DNA of 64,000 nucleotides from Candidatus Gastranaerophilales bacterium (GCA_944325545.1 CALVAM010000001.1:62001-126000), one strand, 5' to 3'; counted from the stretch's first letter, positions 46,715 to 55,896 are shown. Notes: generated by a model from the letters alone, not told the origin. A program made the numbers and translations.

Positions 46715-47748
46715 TAGAACTGCTCTAAAAATCTCTTGTCATTATTAAAAAACAATCTTATATCATCAATAGCGTATTTAAGCATTGCAAGTCTCTCAAC
46801 TCCCATACCAAAAGCAAAGCCGGAATATACATCAGGATCAATACCAACGCCTTTAAGAACATTAACATCAACCATACCGCAGCCTAATACTTCTAACCAA
46901 CCTGTACCGGAACAAGTTCTACAACCTTTTCCCTGACACATAATACATTGAACATCAACTTCTGCAGAAGGCTCTGTAAATGGGAAAAAACTACTTCTAA
47001 AACGAGTTGGACGAGAAGCTCCAAAATACAATCTTATAAATTCATTTAAAACACCTTTCAAGTCCCCAAAAGTAATATCTTTATCAACATATAATCCTTC
47101 AATTTGATGGAAGAAATTATTTTTTCTAGCGTTTATATTCTCGTTTCTATAAACTCTACCGGGAGCTATCACCTTTATTGGAGGTTTTTGATTTTCCATA
47201 ACATGAATTTGTGCACCAGAAGTTTGACTTCTTAATACTACATTTGGCATTCCTTTTACATAAAAAGTATCTTGAACATCTCTAGCAGGGTGATCTTTCG
47301 GAACATTTAACATATCAAAATTATAATATTCAGTTTCAACTTCCGGAGACAATTCTGGAGCTACTACAGAAAATCCTAGATTTTGAAATATTGATACAAT
47401 TTCATTTGTAGTGGAAGTAAGAGGATGAACTTTTCCTTCCGGGATAAATTTACCACTTAAAGTTATATCAATTCTCTCTTTTTGTAATTTTTCATTCAAT
47501 TCTTTTTGATAAAACAACTCGTGTTTCTCTTTTAACAAATTTTCTAAATCTTGAGTAATTTGGTTAGCTAAGGCTCCAACAACTCTTTTATCCTCATCCG
47601 ATAAATCTTTTAAACCTTTTTTTATAGAATTAAATTCACCTTTTCTACTTAAATATTTAAGTCTTATTTCATCAAGATTAGTAATATTTTGAGCTTTTTC
47701 TATATCAGCTTTCGCTGATGAATAAATATTTTCAAGTCGTTCTTTCAT
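46714..47748 (-). CDS. pheS: Phenylalanyl-tRNA synthetase, alpha subunit
   Basis: 344 residues. N-terminal coiled-coil (IKKGLKDLSDEDKRVVGALANQIT), then class II core: HPLTSTTNEIVSIFQNLGF, DTFYVKG, TSGAQIHVM, GRVYRNENINARKNNFFHQIEGLYVD, FRSSFFPFTEPSAEVDVQC and GMGVERLAMLKY. A CxxCxGxGCRTCSGTGW zinc-type insertion is present. pheT is not adjacent in this window. Confidence 0.95.
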   Translation of the reverse strand: MKERLENIYSSAKADIEKAQNITNLDEIRLKYLSRKGEFNSIKKGLKDLSDEDKRVVGALANQITQDLENLLKEKHELFYQKELNEKLQKERIDITLSGKFIPEGKVHPLTSTTNEIVSIFQNLGFSVVAPELSPEVETEYYNFDMLNVPKDHPARDVQDTFYVKGMPNVVLRSQTSGAQIHVMENQKPPIKVIAPGRVYRNENINARKNNFFHQIEGLYVDKDITFGDLKGVLNEFIRLYFGASRPTRFRSSFFPFTEPSAEVDVQCIMCQGKGCRTCSGTGWLEVLGCGMVDVNVLKGVGIDPDVYSGFAFGMGVERLAMLKYAIDDIRLFFNNDKRFLEQF

Positions 47749-47841
47749 ACTTTTTCTCCCTTAACTAGATGATACAGTGCTAAAGGTTAAATGTAAAGTT
47801 TTAATACTTGATTTTCTAAAAAGATACATTAAAATATTTGT

Positions 47842-48576
47842 ATGTTAAAAAAGCTAATAACACTAATTGTATTAAGTTTAACAATTTTATCAATAAATGC
47901 GGAACCTCAAACCAATTTCGGCGGTCACGCAGGAACTCCACCAGGTTTTTATGATGACATTGACCCAAATACCTTAGACAAAGAAGATGAAAAAGAAGAA
48001 ATTCCGCCTTCTGATAATATACAAACAAATTCTGAAGAAATAATCATCCCGCATAATTATGAAAAGACAGAACCTACAAAAAATTACTCTGAAATTTATA
48101 ATAATTTAAAAGTCCCAGATTTTTCATATTTACACGATATAGACCCTGAACAATATTACGATATGAAAGATACTACTTGGTCAGTATATCCCCTTTTTCG
48201 ACTAAATTCACCTATATATTTTAAAACAATAACAATTGAACCAGGATACTACTTACTAACCCCAAGAGAACAAGAAGGTGAATGGTATATGCTATTTAAA
48301 CAAAATGGAGTAGTAAAATACATAATACCGGTTTATGAAAGAGATTACACCCCAGAAATGTTCTACGATAAACATATTCCAAAACCAAAATTAACCACTG
48401 CACAAAAAATTCATATGGGATTTCTTGATTTTATAGGAAAATTTAAAAGCACAAAAAGAAAATCTCCTATTCAGACTTATCTTGAAGTAAATGATTTAGA
48501 AAATTATTTTGTTTCAATTGTAGTTTATTATGGAACACACAAATATTCAACAATATTCAGAACAATAAAACTTTAA
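47842..48576 (+). CDS. Exported protein of unknown function
   Basis: 244 residues: signal peptide (MLKKLITLIVLSLTILSINA), acidic linker, then a compact domain (YFKTITIEPGYYLLTPREQEG, WYMLFKQNGVVKYIIPVYE). No family recognised. TAAAAT lies six bases before the ATG with no ribosome binding site, as for several other genes. Followed by a strong bidirectional terminator. Confidence 0.6.
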   Translation: MLKKLITLIVLSLTILSINAEPQTNFGGHAGTPPGFYDDIDPNTLDKEDEKEEIPPSDNIQTNSEEIIIPHNYEKTEPTKNYSEIYNNLKVPDFSYLHDIDPEQYYDMKDTTWSVYPLFRLNSPIYFKTITIEPGYYLLTPREQEGEWYMLFKQNGVVKYIIPVYERDYTPEMFYDKHIPKPKLTTAQKIHMGFLDFIGKFKSTKRKSPIQTYLEVNDLENYFVSIVVYYGTHKYSTIFRTIKL

Positions 48577-48579
48577 CAA

Positions 48580-48617
48580 AATAAATGCTATGTACAGAAT
48601 TGCACATAGCATTTATT
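48580..48617. terminator. Bidirectional terminator
   Basis: AATAAATGCTATGT / ACATAGCATTTATT perfect 14-bp stem between convergent genes. Confidence 0.8.
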
Positions 48618-48630
48618 GTATAAAATATTT

Positions 48631-50406
48631 CTATACATTCGTCATTTCTATAGATTTATGCTTAGAAACAGAATATCTTGATTTATAATCTTCGTACTTA
48701 CTTATAAATTGCAAATCTTCATCTTTATTTCTATGATTATATTCATGCTTATCCAAAGTCTTATCATGTAACTGAATAACACTTGTTGCAATATTTCCGC
48801 AGTGAGCTGCAATTCTTCTTAAATCATTTAACAAATCAGAAAACATAAAACTAACTTCCGCAGTACAAAGCCCTTCTTTAAGCCTTTGAATGTGACGGTT
48901 TTTAACCTTACGAATAATTTTCTTAATAACAGCTTCCAAAGGCTCTACTTCTAATGCCAATTTCAAATTATCCGTTTTATAGGCTTCAAACGAAACCATA
49001 AAAATTTCAGACACCGCATGAACAATAACCTTTAGTTCTTCAATTGCTTCAGGAGAGAGCTTTCTATCACTTTCTTTCAATTTTTCGGCTATTTGTAAAA
49101 TATAAGATGCATGATCGCCAATTCTCTCATAATCACCTATAGTTAAAAGTAATTGAGAGATTTTATTATTATCTTCTTCTGATAATTCTTTTCCGGACAA
49201 TTTAATCAAGAACGAATCTATTTTATCTTCATAAGTATCAATTTTTATCTCATTATTTTTGATTTGTTCTGCTTTTTTATAATGAAAACTTTTCAACATT
49301 TTTGTAGAATTAATAAAATTAAATTCAACCATATCTGCCATTTTAATAGTTTGTCTATTGCATTCTGCAATCGCAAAAGAAGGTGCAAGTAATAATCTTT
49401 CGTCCAAAAGTACACTCTTATCTTTAACTTTTTTATCTTTAACAATAAACATTGCAGATCTTTCCAAAAACTTAGTGAATGGAAATAACAATATTGTCGT
49501 AACGATATTAAAAATAGAATGAACCATAGCTATACCAAACGGAGATATGCTACTTGTAACAAAATCAAATTTAAAAATAAGATTTCCTAATTCAAGGGCT
49601 GATAGACAAATTATCACCCCAAAAACATTAAATAAAACGTGAACAGCAGCAACTCTTTTCGCATTAGTATTAACACCTATACTTGAAAGCATTGCAGAAA
49701 TACAAGTACCAATATTTTGTCCCATAACTATTGGAATCGCCATTCCATAAGTAATTCCACCAACCATTGATAAAGCTTGCAAAATACCAATTGAAGCTGC
49801 GGAGCTTTGAATAATAGCAGTTACAACAGTACCTACCACAACTCCTAAAATAGGATTAGTAAACGCGGTCAAAATATGAGTAAACTGAGGCATATCCGCT
49901 AATGGAGACATCGCATCAGTCATTACTTCCATACCAAACATTAATATCGCAAATCCAATTAAAACCGCTCCTACATTTTTTCTCTTATTAGACTTAGCAG
50001 CCATTATCATTACTACACCCACTATAGCCATAATAGGAGAAAAGGATTCAGGTTTTAATAATCTTACAAAGAAATTAGAACTCTGAATCCCTGCTAAACT
50101 TAATATCCAAGCTGTTACTGTTGTTCCGATATTAGATCCCATTATAACACCTATCGCTTGAGATAATTTCATAATTCCCGAATTAACAAGACCTACCAAC
50201 ATTACAGTTACAGCTGAAGAAGATTGTACCGCTGCAGTAACTCCTGCTCCGAAAATTAAACTCTTTATCGGATTAGAAGTCATCTTCTTTAAAATCCGCT
50301 CCAGCCTTCCACCTGCAATTTTTTCCAAACCAGAAGACATGATTGTTATCCCATAAAGGAAAAACGCTAGTCCTCCGCATAATGTGAATATAGAAAATAT
50401 ATCCAT
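48631..50406 (-). CDS. Na/Pi cotransporter family protein with PhoU-like domain
   Basis: 591 residues from ATG 50406, which follows GGAAGGAAAGG; the frame opens at 50448 without a good site. Two transport repeats carry the Q-S-S motifs TAAVQSSSAVTVMLVG and TAIIQSSAASIGILQA. After about residue 330 comes a soluble PhoU-like helical bundle (IGDYERIGDHASYILQIAEK, LLNDLRRIAAHCGNIA). Sodium-coupled phosphate uptake, perhaps gated by the PhoU part, is the family role. Confidence 0.9.
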   Translation of the reverse strand: MDIFSIFTLCGGLAFFLYGITIMSSGLEKIAGGRLERILKKMTSNPIKSLIFGAGVTAAVQSSSAVTVMLVGLVNSGIMKLSQAIGVIMGSNIGTTVTAWILSLAGIQSSNFFVRLLKPESFSPIMAIVGVVMIMAAKSNKRKNVGAVLIGFAILMFGMEVMTDAMSPLADMPQFTHILTAFTNPILGVVVGTVVTAIIQSSAASIGILQALSMVGGITYGMAIPIVMGQNIGTCISAMLSSIGVNTNAKRVAAVHVLFNVFGVIICLSALELGNLIFKFDFVTSSISPFGIAMVHSIFNIVTTILLFPFTKFLERSAMFIVKDKKVKDKSVLLDERLLLAPSFAIAECNRQTIKMADMVEFNFINSTKMLKSFHYKKAEQIKNNEIKIDTYEDKIDSFLIKLSGKELSEEDNNKISQLLLTIGDYERIGDHASYILQIAEKLKESDRKLSPEAIEELKVIVHAVSEIFMVSFEAYKTDNLKLALEVEPLEAVIKKIIRKVKNRHIQRLKEGLCTAEVSFMFSDLLNDLRRIAAHCGNIATSVIQLHDKTLDKHEYNHRNKDEDLQFISKYEDYKSRYSVSKHKSIEMTNV

Positions 50407-50638
50407 ATAATCCTTTCCTTCCAATACTAGAAATCTTTCTAATGACATATATCACCAGTGTATCAAAAGGTTTTTATTTTTTCGAGTGGTAACTCTTATT
50501 TTGTTTCGAAATATTTACAAATTTGAAAAAATCTTAGCATTTTGTTACAATTCTTAATAATACGATAAAAATTTAGCAATTTTTTATTTATTAAATACTT
50601 TATATATACATAAGAGATAATTAATATAGAGGTATAAA

Positions 50639-50824
50639 ATGAATAAAGATTTCAAAAAGAGATTTACTGTAATTAGTAATGAAGAAATGATTAATAAAGA
50701 AAAAAAACGAGAAGTTGATAAAGATAGTTTGTATCAAACCAATCCATTAACAGAAAAATTGGTAAAATTTGTAAATACACCACCTAGTAAAAAGTTTTCT
50801 GTTGAAGATTTGATAAAATGGTAA
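50639..50824 (+). CDS. Small unknown protein
   Basis: 61 charged residues, no domain recognised (NPLTEKLVKFVNTPPSKKFSVEDLIKW). It follows GAGGTATAAA, and the next gene starts 31 bases later. Confidence 0.5.
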   Translation: MNKDFKKRFTVISNEEMINKEKKREVDKDSLYQTNPLTEKLVKFVNTPPSKKFSVEDLIKW

Positions 50825-50855
50825 AATAAAAAATCAAGCGGAAAAACGGAAAAGA

Positions 50856-51362
50856 ATGTACCAAATAAAAAATCGAATATACCTTGATTTTGATAAAACA
50901 CAAAAAAGCGGTATATGTAATTATTTAAGAGCGTTAGTGAAACAAAATTTAGGAAAAACTTGTTCAGAGATTATGGACAAGTTTCTTGATGATGAAAAAT
51001 ATTATTTAGAACAAAAAGCATCAAGATTTCCTTTTTTAGAAAACATAATAGATGATAGAGCTTTTTTAAACGATACAGAATCTTATATAAAAGAATGCAT
51101 AAAGTATTATGAATATAAAGAAAAACAGCGTCCTATTATTGAAGCAAATAAAGAATTTGAAAAAAGAAAACGCAAATTTTTACAAGAAGTAAAAATGTCA
51201 AAAGAAAAACCTACAAAAAAGCAATTATATTATTATAATAGGTTATGTAAAAAATACTCTATAGAAAAAAAAGATACAGAAAATTTGTCAAAATTAGATT
51301 TAAGAGATGAAATAGAAAGAATTTTAAATGAACATTCAAACGATTACAAAATTATTGACTGA
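50856..51362 (+). CDS. Unknown protein upstream of prmC
   Basis: 168 Lys/Glu-rich, mostly helical residues; no family recognised. The C-terminus (KPTKKQLYYYNRLCKKYSI, then KLDLRDEIERIL) looks like a small helical nucleic-acid-binding-type tail. It overlaps prmC by 35 bases. Confidence 0.6.
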   Translation: MYQIKNRIYLDFDKTQKSGICNYLRALVKQNLGKTCSEIMDKFLDDEKYYLEQKASRFPFLENIIDDRAFLNDTESYIKECIKYYEYKEKQRPIIEANKEFEKRKRKFLQEVKMSKEKPTKKQLYYYNRLCKKYSIEKKDTENLSKLDLRDEIERILNEHSNDYKIID

Positions 51363-52152
51363 TAACGGAATTGAAACAAATGAAGCAAAAAGAGAAATAA
51401 GTATGTTACTTGAGCATTTTTGTAACTATACTGAAAAAGATAGATTAATGGGTAAAAAGCTTTCAGAAAAAGATTTAAACCTAATTTATGAAAAAGTATT
51501 GTACCGAGTAAAAACAAAAAATCCTATTCAGTATATTATCGGTGAAGCATATTTTATGGGAGAATATTTCAAAGTCAATTCAGATGTTTTAATACCGAGA
51601 GACGAAACTGAAATATTAGTAAAAAAAGCTATTGATATTATAAAAGCAAACGATTTAGTTGATGTTTTAGATATAGGAACAGGGAGCGGTTGCATAGCTT
51701 GTACAATTGCAAAACAGACAAATGCAACTGTTTTAGGAGTAGACATTTCATCAGACGCTTTAAGAGTAGCATTGGATAATGTAACAAAACTCGGTATAAA
51801 TAACAGAGCCGTTTTTCGGAAATCAAACTTATTTTCCAGAATAAGAGAAGAAGAAAAATTTGATATGATAATATCAAATCCACCATACATCCCAATAGGG
51901 ACGAAACTTGATGTTGAAGTTGAAAAAGAACCTAACATAGCACTTTTTGCAGAAGAAAACGGGCTTTATTTTTATAAAGAAATCATAAAACAAGCCCCTA
52001 AATATCTAAAAAAAGATGGTTGGCTACTATTTGAACTCGGAATAAATGAATCAGAAAAAGTTAAAAACCACATGGCTGAATATTTTGAAGAAATAAAAAT
52101 CGAAAAAGACCTTGCCGGTATTGATAGAATTATATTTGGAAGAACTAATTAA
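51328..52152 (+). CDS. prmC: Release factor glutamine methyltransferase
   Basis: Methylates the GGQ glutamine of release factors. 274 residues with the N-terminal helical domain, the AdoMet motif VLDIGTGSGCIACTIAK, and the substrate-binding ISNPPYIP. PIQYIIGEAYFMG and VLIPRDETE are typical of the family. No prfA next to it. Confidence 0.93.
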   Translation: MNIQTITKLLTDNGIETNEAKREISMLLEHFCNYTEKDRLMGKKLSEKDLNLIYEKVLYRVKTKNPIQYIIGEAYFMGEYFKVNSDVLIPRDETEILVKKAIDIIKANDLVDVLDIGTGSGCIACTIAKQTNATVLGVDISSDALRVALDNVTKLGINNRAVFRKSNLFSRIREEEKFDMIISNPPYIPIGTKLDVEVEKEPNIALFAEENGLYFYKEIIKQAPKYLKKDGWLLFELGINESEKVKNHMAEYFEEIKIEKDLAGIDRIIFGRTN

Positions 52153-52232
52153 AACTTTTTAAGCAAATTTCCCCGTATTTACCCCTTGCAAAAAAGTTTA
52201 AATTCTATTAAGATATATGTATAAATATTAAG

Positions 52233-52250
52233 TTTATAAATTTTTGTAAA
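52233..52250 (-). promoter_or_regulatory. Near-HLR1 repeat before rpaB
   Basis: The minus strand reads TTTACAAAAATTTATAAA, an HLR1 match with one mismatch (TTATA for the second TTACA). It lies 22 bases before the rpaB ATG, where it could serve autoregulation. Confidence 0.3.
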
Positions 52251-52272
52251 TACAAGTATTAAAGGTGGTAGC

Positions 52273-53058
52273 ATGGCAGAGAATGAAGAATTACAAGAGA
52301 CGAGCGAAGGCGAAACTCGTCAAAAGATATTAGTAGCAGATGATGAAGCTAGTATCAGAAGAATATTAGAAACTCGTCTTAAAATGGTCGGTTACGACGT
52401 TGTAGTTGCAGAAGACGGAGAAGAGGCTATTGAAGTTTTCAATAAAACAAATCCTGATTTGGTAGTGTTAGATGTCATGATGCCAAAAATGGATGGTTAC
52501 GGCGTAACTAGAGAGATTAGAAGAACATCAGATGTTCCCATTATTATTTTAACAGCATTGGGAGATGTTTCAGAAAGAATCACAGGTTTGGAACTTGGAG
52601 CTGATGACTACGTTATTAAACCATTCTCTCCAAAAGAGTTAGAAGCACGAGTAAAAGCTGTATTAAGAAGAACAATTAGCAAAGATGTTATAATACCTGC
52701 ATCTTCAAATGCAAGTTCTGCATCAGGCAACGGCAAAAATGCTAAAAATATAATAACAACAGGAAATATTAAAATTGATACAGCAAGAAGACAAGTATTC
52801 AGAAAAAATGAAAGAATACGTTTAACCGGAATGGAATTCAGCTTGTTAGAATTGTTAGTAAACAATTCCGGTCAAGCATATTCTAGAAATGAGATATTAC
52901 AACACGTTTGGTCGTACCCTGCAGATCATAGAATTGATACTAGAGTAGTAGATGTGCATATTTCAAGATTACGTTCAAAATTAGAAGCTGATCCTACAAA
53001 TCCTGAATTAATATTGACTGCACGTGGAATAGGTTATATGTTCCAAAGAATTAACTAA
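52273..53058 (+). CDS. rpaB: RpaB-like OmpR-family response regulator
   Basis: 261 residues. Receiver domain: Asp23-Asp24, phosphoacceptor Asp67 (VVLDVMMPKMDGYG), Thr94, Lys116. Winged-helix DNA-binding domain: RIRLTGMEFSLLELLVNNSG, RVVDVHISRLRSKLE, ELILTARGIGYMFQRI. Segments such as DEASIRRILETRLKMVGYDV, LGDVSERITGLELGADDYVI and KPFSPKELEARVKAVLRR closely recall cyanobacterial RpaB/Ycf27, which controls high-light genes through HLR1. No histidine kinase is adjacent. The ATG follows AAAGGTGGTAGC. Confidence 0.85.
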   Translation: MAENEELQETSEGETRQKILVADDEASIRRILETRLKMVGYDVVVAEDGEEAIEVFNKTNPDLVVLDVMMPKMDGYGVTREIRRTSDVPIIILTALGDVSERITGLELGADDYVIKPFSPKELEARVKAVLRRTISKDVIIPASSNASSASGNGKNAKNIITTGNIKIDTARRQVFRKNERIRLTGMEFSLLELLVNNSGQAYSRNEILQHVWSYPADHRIDTRVVDVHISRLRSKLEADPTNPELILTARGIGYMFQRIN

Positions 53059-53080
53059 TAAGATAAACATTTTGAAAATA

Positions 53081-53112
53081 GCAAGAGGCTTGAAAATTTT
53101 TCAAGCCTCTTG
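53081..53112 (+). terminator. Hairpin after rpaB
   Basis: GCAAGAGGCTTGAAAA / TTTTCAAGCCTCTTGC, a 16-bp near-perfect stem, with only a short T-run after it. Confidence 0.65.
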
Positions 53113-53155
53113 CTTTAAAATATTTATTTGCTATACTAGAATTTGCAAAGGCTAT

Positions 53156-53232
53156 GGCGCCTGTCGTCAAGCGGTTAAGACCTCGGATTGTGGTTCCGAT
53201 ATGCATGGGTTCGAATCCCATCAGGCGCCCCA
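53156..53232 (+). tRNA. tRNA-His(GTG)
   Basis: Anticodon loop TTGTGGT in stem TCGGA/TCCGA. The extra 5' G (G-1) pairs with C73: acceptor G-GCGCCTG with CAGGCGC-C and encoded CCA, the hallmark of tRNA-His. Confidence 0.95.
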
Positions 53233-53243
53233 TTTATCAAATT

Positions 53244-53265
53244 AGGAGCTTCGGCTCCTTTTTTG
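53244..53265 (+). terminator. Terminator after tRNA-His
   Basis: AGGAGC TTCG GCTCCT tetraloop hairpin followed by T6. Confidence 0.88.
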
Positions 53266-53330
53266 TTAGGGACAATAAGGGTTTTCGGAAGTCAAACTTA
53301 ACTATTTATGTAGCTCAGTAAATCTGTTAC

Positions 53331-53505
53331 AATTTGTTTGAGTAATGTGATTAGCTCAACTTGAGTAATTATTTTGGGCAATCGGCATTTGGCGTGGGTT
53401 TGAGGGGTGGGAAGCACTCAAACCATTTGACCCAGCAACCGGTCAAATTACTCTTGTGTTTATCCATATAGATGTATAAAAGGTCGGTTTAGTAAAACCG
53501 ACCTA
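53331..53505 (+). ncRNA. Candidate structured RNA
   Basis: No ORF. GAGTAATT (53363-53370) pairs with AATTACTC (53446-53453), enclosing GGTTTGAG/CTCAAACC (53397-53404, 53417-53424; 12-base loop) and TTTGACC/GGTCAAA (53426-53432, 53441-53447). An earlier TTGAGTAAT at 53338-53346 could compete for the same 3' strand. A strong hairpin AGGTCGGTTT/AAACCGACCT closes the region at 53481-53504. The layout resembles a three-way junction. No known class recognised. Strand is assumed. Confidence 0.4.
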
Positions 53506-53560
53506 CATACTAAAAATTACACACTACAAACTTTTACTAACAAAGACAATATACAATAAT

Positions 53561-54340
53561 TTAAAATACTAAAGATTCCCCATCTTCTGGTATCAATAAA
53601 TTATTTAAATAAAATTCTTTTTTAAATTCTTTTAAATCTTTTCTTGTTAAAGTTAAATGACTCACTGTATCCATATGACTTGCGATAATAATTGAATTTG
53701 GAGCTTTATTTAACACATTTTTTATATCATCAATATTCATAATTAAACGTTCACCATTTAAAACAGTTGCAGCACAGGCATTTAAAACTATAACATCTGG
53801 CTTATATTTATTCAAAGCGTCTTCTACTTCGTCACACCAAATTGTATCTCCTGCAATATATAAATTCTTTTCTCCTTCTGCTTCAAATACTATACCCATA
53901 GCATCATAAGGCATTCCTATAGAATCACACAAAGGCTTTATTATCTCTCTTTTTCCATGTTGAGTAGCTGTTTTATAGAGAGTTATATTTTTATATTTAG
54001 TACCTTCAACTGCTAATACTTCAATATTAGTAAACCCTTTAGACTTAATATATTCTTTATCAAATTCTGATTGTACAAATATTTTAAGATTCTTATCAAT
54101 AGCTTTTTCGGCACATTCATCCCAATGATCAGGATGAATATGAGTAATGATAACTGCATCTACATTAACAATATCTTTTATTTCAAAAGGTAATTCAACT
54201 CTTGGTTGACGAATATCTGAATTCACTGCAGTATCAAATCCTTGCATGCTATCTTTCGGCATTAACCAAGGATCAATTAAAAATGTTGTATTTTTATATT
54301 CTAATTTTATTGTTGCATTTCTTATTTGTGTTATTTTCAT
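53561..54340 (-). CDS. Metallo-beta-lactamase fold hydrolase
   Basis: 259 residues with THIHPDHWD (HxHxDH metal site), TATQHGKRE and IAGDTIWC as further ligands, the UlaG/YtnP-like layout. Substrate unknown. Divergent from an HxlR regulator, which often controls such a neighbour. Start follows AGGAG. Confidence 0.82.
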   Translation of the reverse strand: MKITQIRNATIKLEYKNTTFLIDPWLMPKDSMQGFDTAVNSDIRQPRVELPFEIKDIVNVDAVIITHIHPDHWDECAEKAIDKNLKIFVQSEFDKEYIKSKGFTNIEVLAVEGTKYKNITLYKTATQHGKREIIKPLCDSIGMPYDAMGIVFEAEGEKNLYIAGDTIWCDEVEDALNKYKPDVIVLNACAATVLNGERLIMNIDDIKNVLNKAPNSIIIASHMDTVSHLTLTRKDLKEFKKEFYLNNLLIPEDGESLVF

Positions 54341-54385
54341 ATTATTCTCCTTTTTTCAACTATATTTTAAATAATTATCCACTTT

Positions 54386-54428
54386 TTGACAAGAATATAC
54401 TTTTATGTATAATACTTACCAAAAAGTA
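54386..54428 (+). promoter_or_regulatory. Promoter and operator candidate of the hxlR-type gene
   Basis: TTGACA (54386-54391), 16-base spacer, TATAAT (54408-54413). An inverted repeat TACTT/AAGTA (54413-54417, 54424-54428) overlaps the end of the -10 box, a position suited to autorepression by the regulator. Confidence 0.6.
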
Positions 54429-54444
54429 AATTAGAGGATTTAAT

Positions 54445-54801
54445 ATGACAAAATTAAAAAAAGAAAAATATCAATGTCCGCTAGAAGTTACTATGGACAT
54501 TATTGGCGGGAAATATAAAGGTGTTATTATTGGACACCTTATTGATAAAACTTTAAGATACAGCGAACTAAAAAAACTTATACCGCATGCTACTCCTAAA
54601 ATGTTGATTCAGCAGCTAAAAGAATTAGAAAGGGATGGTATTATTAATAGAAAACTATACCCGATAGTACCTCCTAAAACAGAATATTCACTTACACAAA
54701 GAGGTGAATCTCTCATTCCTGCGATAATAGAACTAAATAAGTGGGGAATACAATATCTTAGAGAAGAAAATATTCCTTGTGCATATTTAGATAAAACATA
54801 A
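54445..54801 (+). CDS. HxlR-family transcriptional regulator
   Basis: 118 residues with the HxlR pattern: CPLEVTMDIIGGKYKGVIIGHL, then LRYSELKKLIPHATPKMLIQQLKELERDGII winged helix and PKTEYSLTQRGESLIP. Cys at 11 is the redox cysteine position in some members. Divergent partner of the MBL-fold gene. Confidence 0.9.
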   Translation: MTKLKKEKYQCPLEVTMDIIGGKYKGVIIGHLIDKTLRYSELKKLIPHATPKMLIQQLKELERDGIINRKLYPIVPPKTEYSLTQRGESLIPAIIELNKWGIQYLREENIPCAYLDKT

Positions 54802-54859
54802 AAACTTTATCCTGTCCCGAAGAGGTCACCATCATAATTAAGGCTTTTAGCTTCTTTTA
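54801..54859 (-). repeat. Displaced copy of the recG 3' end (direct repeat A)
   Basis: The last 37 bases (54823-54859) are identical to 55921-55957 in recG, and the preceding 22 bases match with four differences or so. On the minus strand it reads KEAKSLNYDGDLFGTG and a stop, against KEAKSLNYDGDLFEAG for recG itself. Confidence 0.85.
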
Positions 54860-55237
54860 GTTAGTAGGGTGCAATTATTTGCACCCAATATTATAAAATC
54901 AAATTATAAATAATTATGAAAGGTATTTAAAAAGTCCTTAAATTCTTATATTTATAGTTATGCATTTTTAGTTAGTAGGGTGCAATTTTTTGCACCAAAA
55001 TCACTTTTAAATTTTAGAAGAAAATAAAAAGTTTAAAAAGTTCCTTCCCTTAATAAGGGAAGGCTAGAAATAGTGATAATTCATTAATAGATAAATTTAG
55101 AAGATATTAATAACAATTCCTAATAATTAATCACCAGCCATAAAACTTGATTAAAAAAATAGTGTAATTTTGAAGATAAGAATAAATCAATTAGGATTTA
55201 AATAAATTGGTGCAAAAAATTGCACCCTACTATCTGT
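54860..55237. repeat. Region of interspersed palindromes
   Basis: No ORF. Three related palindromes lie here: GGGTGCAA/TTGCACCC at 54867-54886, GGTGCAA/TTGCACC at 54979-54996, and the same element inverted at 55209-55226; each is attached to TAGTAGG. A separate perfect 9-bp hairpin, CCTTCCCTT/AAGGGAAGG, is at 55043-55063. Confidence 0.7.
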
Positions 55238-55825
55238 TTAGTCTAATAACCAACCTAATACTTTTTCGAAAAATTTATCTATAAAATTTTTTTCTTTTGC
55301 TCCTTCATGTGAATCCTCTGTCAAAAGACTATTTGCAATTTTATCAAGTTCTGCTCTATGTTTTTGTTTTAAATCATTCAAATTCTCTTTCTCTTTTAAT
55401 TTTTTTAACGAACTATCAAGTTCTGTTTTCAAATCAGAAAATGTCACATTTTTAACTTTTTCTGTTAATTTATCAATTAATGAGTTTGTTGAAAGAGTAT
55501 ATGTTAATTTTCTGCCAGTATAAAGTCCAGAAAAATATTTCGAATTAACTGCCAATTTAACTTTTGGATACAAATTATTACCATTATTTGTTGGAACCGT
55601 TGTTTTTAAAATCATATTCAAATCTTCTGTATATTTATCCTCTTTTATAAGCATATCTACATCATATTTTTTAAAAAATTCATTAAATGCTTTTGAATCT
55701 TTTACTGACTGTAAAAGCTTTGAAAGTTCTTCTGAATAAAGTTCTGAATAAAACTCACTGTATTTTATAGATTTTAAACTACCAAAATTTGAATGTTTGT
55801 ACTTGTAATTATTATCTATTATCAT
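55238..55825 (-). CDS. Unknown protein between duplicated recG ends
   Basis: 195 residues. The N-terminus has HSNFGSLKSIKYS, the lineage phenylalanine motif; the rest is Lys/Glu-rich and helical, with a predicted coiled coil near 125-165 (LDSSLKKLKEKENLNDLKQKHRAELDKI) and a C-terminal amphipathic end (FFEKVLGWLLD). No domain recognised. AGGAG precedes the ATG. It is the only ORF between the two recG-end repeats. Confidence 0.6.
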   Translation of the reverse strand: MIIDNNYKYKHSNFGSLKSIKYSEFYSELYSEELSKLLQSVKDSKAFNEFFKKYDVDMLIKEDKYTEDLNMILKTTVPTNNGNNLYPKVKLAVNSKYFSGLYTGRKLTYTLSTNSLIDKLTEKVKNVTFSDLKTELDSSLKKLKEKENLNDLKQKHRAELDKIANSLLTEDSHEGAKEKNFIDKFFEKVLGWLLD

Positions 55826-55896
55826 TTATTAATATCTCCTGTATTGTATTATATAAAAAATATAAAACTGTAAAATTTTTTTTTGCTATTTCTATG

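Noticed and set aside
53331-53505. Known RNA families (SRP RNA, 6S, ZTP or SAM riboswitch)
   Set aside because: Conserved cores such as GGAAGGAAGCAG or the riboswitch-specific motifs are absent; kept only as an unclassified candidate.
54867-55226. CRISPR array
   Set aside because: Repeats are palindromic, in mixed orientation and irregularly spaced, with no cas genes.
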